Shown here: positions 4,676-7,859 of the stretch, in pieces
How the letters are laid out: each line of letters starts with the position of its first letter
Position numbering within the stretch: position 1 is the first letter of the stretch
NCBI GenBank assembly: GCA_021827225.1
Contig: JAKAXG010000183.1
Coordinates: forward strand, 1-7,859
Source of the DNA: Actinomycetes bacterium
GTDB lineage: Bacteria > Actinomycetota > Acidimicrobiia > Acidimicrobiales > Palsa-688
Reading direction: 5' to 3'
Length of the DNA stretch: 7,859 bases
Notes under the pieces: generated by a model
Database searches by the model: none
What the model saw: only the letters and a program-made list of their open reading frames with translations
Told to the model about the DNA's origin: nothing
Program-made: the position numbers and the translations under genes

Positions 4676-6412
4676 TCAGATGATTCCGGCGATGAGGAGC
4701 ACCGCGGCCAGCACGACCGCGGCGGCGATGGCCAGCCCGGCCACGGCGTAGAGGGGGACCCTGCGGGTCGCCTCCGGGCCGTCCTCCATCGGTCCGGCGC
4801 TTCGCGACGGGCCGAACAGGCTGCTCACTTCCATGGTCCGCTCGTAGACCGACTCTCCCCCAGGACGGGCGCTCTCAGCCGGGTCAGGCTCGACGAAGAC
4901 GGGCCGCTCGGGCGGGCTGCCCACCGATGTCCAGTGGCCCGGGACCGGCACCTCCGGAGAGCGGGGCTGCAGCGGCGCCAGGGGCTCGGCTGGAGCCTCC
5001 AGCGGGGGGCTGGGCTGTCCCCTCCCGCCCTGGGCGGGGGCGACCACGTTGCGTACCCCTGGCTCCGGGCGGGCCACGGACGGGGCTCTGCGCGCTGAAG
5101 GGGCCGGCGGCGGGAGCGGCGGGGCGGCCCGCATGGCGGTGGGCGCGGCGGGAGGGTTCGCTGCTGCAGGGCCGGCCGGCGGCGAGGTGGAGGCCGGCGG
5201 CGGCGCGGGGACGGGGGCCGGCGGCGAGGCGGAGCTCGCAGAGGGAGGCGGCGGCACGCTGGGTGGAGCGGCCCTCATGGCCGCGCCCGGGAGGGGGGCG
5301 GGAGGCGGGGCCGGGACGGCGGTACCGGGGGCCGGGTCGGGAGGGGGGCCGCCGGCGGGCTCCGGGGCGGAGGGAAGGAGGGGCGGAAGGGTCGGCCGGC
5401 TGCCCAGGGCCTCCACTCCCTCCACCCGCACCGAGGGGGCGCTCGGGTAGAGCTGCTCGCTGCCGGAGGGGTCGGGCCCGGGCGTCGGTGCCGGGGCCGC
5501 CGAAGGGGTCCGCTCGGGGGCCGGAGCTCCCTCCTCCCCCCAGGCCAGGAAGTCCGTGACCGGCCAGCCGGCGGCGGACTCGACGGTCTGCAGGGCCACG
5601 GCGAACTCCAGGGCGGTCCGGGGCCGGCGCTCCGGCTCCTTGGACAGCGCCGCCTCGAGCAGATCCGACAGGGCCAGCGGGATGTGCTCCGCCCGCAGCG
5701 GGCGGACCGGGTCGCGCAGGATGCGGAGGATGACCGAGGCTGGAGCCTCGTTGTCGAAGGAGGCGAAGGGGGCCTGCCCGGTGAGCAGCTGGTACATGGT
5801 GGAGGCCAGCCCGTAGATGTCGGTGGCCGGAGACAGGTGGTGACCTTCGAGCATCTCCGGGGCGGCGTGCAGGGTGGTGAAGCCGAACACCCCGGCGGTG
5901 GACTGGGCCGAGGCCTGCAGGGCGGCCACCCCGAAGTCGGCCAGCGCCGGTTCACCCGACTTGGTGACGAGGATGTTCTGCGGCTTCATGTCCCGGTGCA
6001 GGAAGCCGTTGCGATGGGCCGTCTCCAGCGCGCCGGCGATCTTCACCCCCACCCGGGTGGCCTCCTGGGCGTCGAGGGGCCCGCCGGTACGGACCTGCGA
6101 AGCCAGCGATCCGCGGCACAGCTCCAGCACCAGAACCGGGCGGCCGTCGGTGGTCGTGGCCGGCCGGTACAGGGTGACGATGTTCGGGTGGTCGCTGACC
6201 TGGGCCAGCGCCTGGATCTCGTGGTGGAAGGTCTCGATCAGGTGGGCGTGGATCGTGTCCACCTTCAGGATCTTCAGGGCGACAGGGCGGCCGGTGCCGG
6301 CCTCCACCGCCCGGTAGACCGTGGCGAACGCCCCACCCCCGATCTCGGTCAGGCCCGAGAAGCCGGGAAGCAGGCCGTCGGAGCCCCCCGACCTGGCCTT
6401 ACGTAGCGCCAC
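4676..6412 (-). CDS. Tail-anchored eukaryotic-type Ser/Thr protein kinase
   Basis: A 578-residue kinase that should phosphorylate Ser/Thr of cytoplasmic or envelope-regulating proteins. The kinase domain (about 16-290) is complete: glycine loop IGGGAFATVY (24-33), Lys47 in VALK, helix-C Glu65, catalytic HRDMKPQN (139-146), DFG (159-161) and APE (184-186). The activation segment carries S168, S171, T172, T179 and T180 as candidate phosphosites. From about 295 to 550 it is a Pro/Ala-rich disordered linker with a repeated AMRAAPP motif (377-383, 426-432). One membrane helix (about 553-575) ends three residues before the C-terminus, so there is no PASTA or other outside sensor. It starts with GTG at 6412, 13 bases after the transglutaminase-like gene, and is inferred to act with it. 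Very GC-rich codon use in the linker matches the Pro/Ala content. Confidence 0.93.
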   Translation of the reverse strand: MALRKARSGGSDGLLPGFSGLTEIGGGAFATVYRAVEAGTGRPVALKILKVDTIHAHLIETFHHEIQALAQVSDHPNIVTLYRPATTTDGRPVLVLELCRGSLASQVRTGGPLDAQEATRVGVKIAGALETAHRNGFLHRDMKPQNILVTKSGEPALADFGVAALQASAQSTAGVFGFTTLHAAPEMLEGHHLSPATDIYGLASTMYQLLTGQAPFASFDNEAPASVILRILRDPVRPLRAEHIPLALSDLLEAALSKEPERRPRTALEFAVALQTVESAAGWPVTDFLAWGEEGAPAPERTPSAAPAPTPGPDPSGSEQLYPSAPSVRVEGVEALGSRPTLPPLLPSAPEPAGGPPPDPAPGTAVPAPPPAPLPGAAMRAAPPSVPPPPSASSASPPAPVPAPPPASTSPPAGPAAANPPAAPTAMRAAPPLPPPAPSARRAPSVARPEPGVRNVVAPAQGGRGQPSPPLEAPAEPLAPLQPRSPEVPVPGHWTSVGSPPERPVFVEPDPAESARPGGESVYERTMEVSSLFGPSRSAGPMEDGPEATRRVPLYAVAGLAIAAAVVLAAVLLIAGII

Positions 6413-6419
6413 CTGGGAG

Positions 6420-6425
6420 AACCTA
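6420..6425 (-). promoter_or_regulatory. Candidate internal -10 box for a leaderless kinase transcript
   Basis: TAGGTT on the minus strand lies exactly 7 bases before the kinase GTG. Its TAG is the second of two tandem TAG stops ending the upstream gene. No Shine-Dalgarno is evident in the 13-base gap. The kinase might therefore be made both from the operon transcript and from its own leaderless one. Confidence 0.35.
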
Positions 6426-7859
6426 CTAGCGGCCGGCGCCGCCGGAGCGGGTGGATCGGAATCGGCCGGGGCGGGCGCCGGGGGTGGAGGGCAGCCGGGG
6501 AGCCCGGCCGACCGAGAGCATGTAGTGCAGCCGGGCCCGCCGGTCCATCTGGGCGGTCAACTGCCGGCGGAGGGCGCGCTGAGTCTCCCATGCCTGCGCC
6601 GCGGCGCCGGCGTCGACCGGATCGGTCGTCGAGCACACCGCCCGGTCGGCCAGCGTGGCCAGGGTGGCGGCCGGGACGGCCAGGTCCGATCCGAAGTGTG
6701 TCGCCACGTCGGCCGCGACCTCGGCGTTGGTGACCCCCGCCCCGGCCGGCACGCCGGCCCGGTCCAGCCCGTCCAGCAGCTCCAGCCAGGCCCCCACCGC
6801 CAGCTCCGCCGGGTCGGACGAGCGCCGGGCCCGCCGGCGCCAGGCCCGGCGGGCCGCGGCCTGCCCCGGACCGGCCAGGCCGAGCAGCACCATGAAGCCG
6901 GCGATGATCATCAGCGCCACCACCCACGCCGGCAGGCTGTGGTGTCCGGCCAGGTGGAAGCGGGCCCGGGGCGCCAGGGCGTGCCCGCCGGTGCTCTGGT
7001 TGCGGGGCACGGCGCTGGCCGGGCGGGGCGGGACGGTGGTGGAGGGTGCCTGCACCGACTCCGGCGGCGGGGCGGCCGCCGCGGTGGTGCCATCCGGGGT
7101 GGGGTCGGCCACCACCCAGCCGACCCCGGCCACCGGGATCTCGACCCAGGCCCAGGCCTGGCGGTTCGTGACCCGGTAGGTCCCGGCCGGCAGCGGGGTA
7201 CCCGACGAGGACCCGGCCAGGCGGTAGCCGGTGACCACCCGCGCCGGCACCCCCAGGTAGCGGGCGACCATGGCGAAGAAGGTGGCGAACTGCTCCGGGG
7301 TGGCGGCCCGGTTGACGGTGACGGCGTTGATGACCTCCGAAAGGGACGTGCCCTCCACCACCGGGGGGGCGAGGGTGGTCGTCGGCCCGGGACCGGCTGG
7401 CCGGGCGGATCCGGGGTCGATGCGCTTCTCGGCCGAGTGGAGCACCGTCATGACCCGCTGCAGGAATGCCACGGTGGCGGCCGGGCGCTCCCCGGCCAGA
7501 GAGGAGAGGAACCTCAACGTGGTGGCCAGGTCGGCGGACGTGTGGGCCGGGATGCCCAGGTCGGCCGGCGCGGCCAGCGTGGGGTCGATGCCGTCGGCGG
7601 CCGGCAGCCCTCCCAGGGTGGACGTGGGGGCCCGGGAGACCACGGTGTAGCCCCCGGCGGGCGCCCCGGACAGGGGCAGCAGCATCCCGGTGGCCGGATC
7701 GGCGGCCACCTCCGGGCCGCTCACCGACAGCGGCCGGTCGAGAGCCGGCAGGAGCGGCACGGGGAGTCTCCCGGCCAGCGCGACCTGCTGCACGACCGGG
7801 GCGTCGCCGACGGCCTGGCTGCCGGCCGGGGGTCCCGGCACCCGGCCGCCCGTGGGCTG
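6426..7859 (-). CDS. TgpA-like membrane protein, degenerate transglutaminase + DUF4129 (5' end missing)
   Basis: The last 477 residues of a larger gene; the frame is open to the right edge, where Q-P-T-G-G-R precedes the first in-window GTG. Family members begin with several membrane helices, not visible here. Numbering from the edge, residues about 100-255 resemble a transglutaminase-core domain, with EQFATFFAMVARYLGVPARVVTGY and WAWVEIPVAGVGWVVADPTP. The Cys position of family motif xCEQFA is Pro188 (codon 7298-7296), and the His of HAWVEV is Trp236 (7154-7152); only Asp252 (7106-7104) remains. A Thr/Pro/Ala-rich stretch, one membrane helix (about 308-329) and a basic RRAWRRRARR stop-transfer follow. 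A cytoplasmic DUF4129-like region (about 350-430, AWLELLDGLDRAGVP) comes next, then a basic tail. It is predicted to be a non-enzymatic extracytoplasmic module. It ends in tandem TAG stops and is linked to the kinase gene. Confidence 0.87.
   Translation of the reverse strand, partial: QPTGGRVPGPPAGSQAVGDAPVVQQVALAGRLPVPLLPALDRPLSVSGPEVAADPATGMLLPLSGAPAGGYTVVSRAPTSTLGGLPAADGIDPTLAAPADLGIPAHTSADLATTLRFLSSLAGERPAATVAFLQRVMTVLHSAEKRIDPGSARPAGPGPTTTLAPPVVEGTSLSEVINAVTVNRAATPEQFATFFAMVARYLGVPARVVTGYRLAGSSSGTPLPAGTYRVTNRQAWAWVEIPVAGVGWVVADPTPDGTTAAAAPPPESVQAPSTTVPPRPASAVPRNQSTGGHALAPRARFHLAGHHSLPAWVVALMIIAGFMVLLGLAGPGQAAARRAWRRRARRSSDPAELAVGAWLELLDGLDRAGVPAGAGVTNAEVAADVATHFGSDLAVPAATLATLADRAVCSTTDPVDAGAAAQAWETQRALRRQLTAQMDRRARLHYMLSVGRAPRLPSTPGARPGRFRSTRSGGAGR

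Noticed and set aside
4927..5559. Long plus-strand open frames (also 5049-5450) opposite the kinase linker
   Set aside because: They are the complement of Pro/Ala codons and give Gly/Arg/Ala strings without stops because of extreme GC content.
7839..7841. GTG at 7841-7839 as the start of the transglutaminase-like protein
   Set aside because: The frame is open to the right edge, no ribosome-binding site is seen, and TgpA-like proteins have N-terminal membrane helices that would lie outside the window.

Overview
The window is gene-dense and very GC-rich. It has GTG/TTG starts, a class E-type sortase, a WHG-domain TetR regulator, a eukaryotic-type Ser/Thr kinase and a TgpA-like transglutaminase protein. 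Together these point to a high-GC actinomycetote, possibly an Acidimicrobiia-type lineage. That lineage guess is inference; nothing in the window fixes the taxonomy. I see no tRNA, rRNA, CRISPR array, transposase or phage gene.

Layout, left to right. All genes are on the minus strand except mscL. (1) 1-743: a sortase (123-743) whose stop overlaps the start of a second, truncated gene for a secreted protein that leaves the left edge. (2) 840-2041: a TetR-family regulator (1388-2041) joined by a 4-base GTGA overlap to a helical, histidine-rich protein of unknown function (840-1391). (3) 2142-3857: nadE, glutamine-dependent NAD+ synthetase. (4) 3858-4181: a 324-base non-coding region between divergent nadE and mscL. 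It holds a 63-base near-perfect palindrome, a 35-base imperfect direct repeat and a run of nine G. (5) 4182-4643: mscL with a C-terminal zinc-ribbon-like tail, followed by a hairpin terminator shared with the convergent kinase gene. (6) 4676-6412: a Ser/Thr kinase with a proline-rich linker and a membrane anchor at its very C-terminus. (7) 6426-7859: a TgpA-like transglutaminase/DUF4129 membrane protein, 5' end missing at the right edge and 13 bases upstream of the kinase.

The main functional idea concerns the right-hand pair. The transglutaminase-like domain has Pro and Trp where the catalytic Cys and His should be, so it looks like a pseudoenzyme. The kinase has an intact catalytic core but essentially no extracytoplasmic part. 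Being tightly linked, they could form a two-protein receptor, with the dead enzyme as ligand sensor and the tail-anchored kinase as output. This is inference.

A second recurring pattern is regulatory. Three GTG-start genes (tetR, nadE, kinase) lack a convincing Shine-Dalgarno and each has a TANNNT box exactly 7 bases before the GTG, as expected for leaderless transcripts. The sortase and mscL genes instead have clear ribosome-binding sites.
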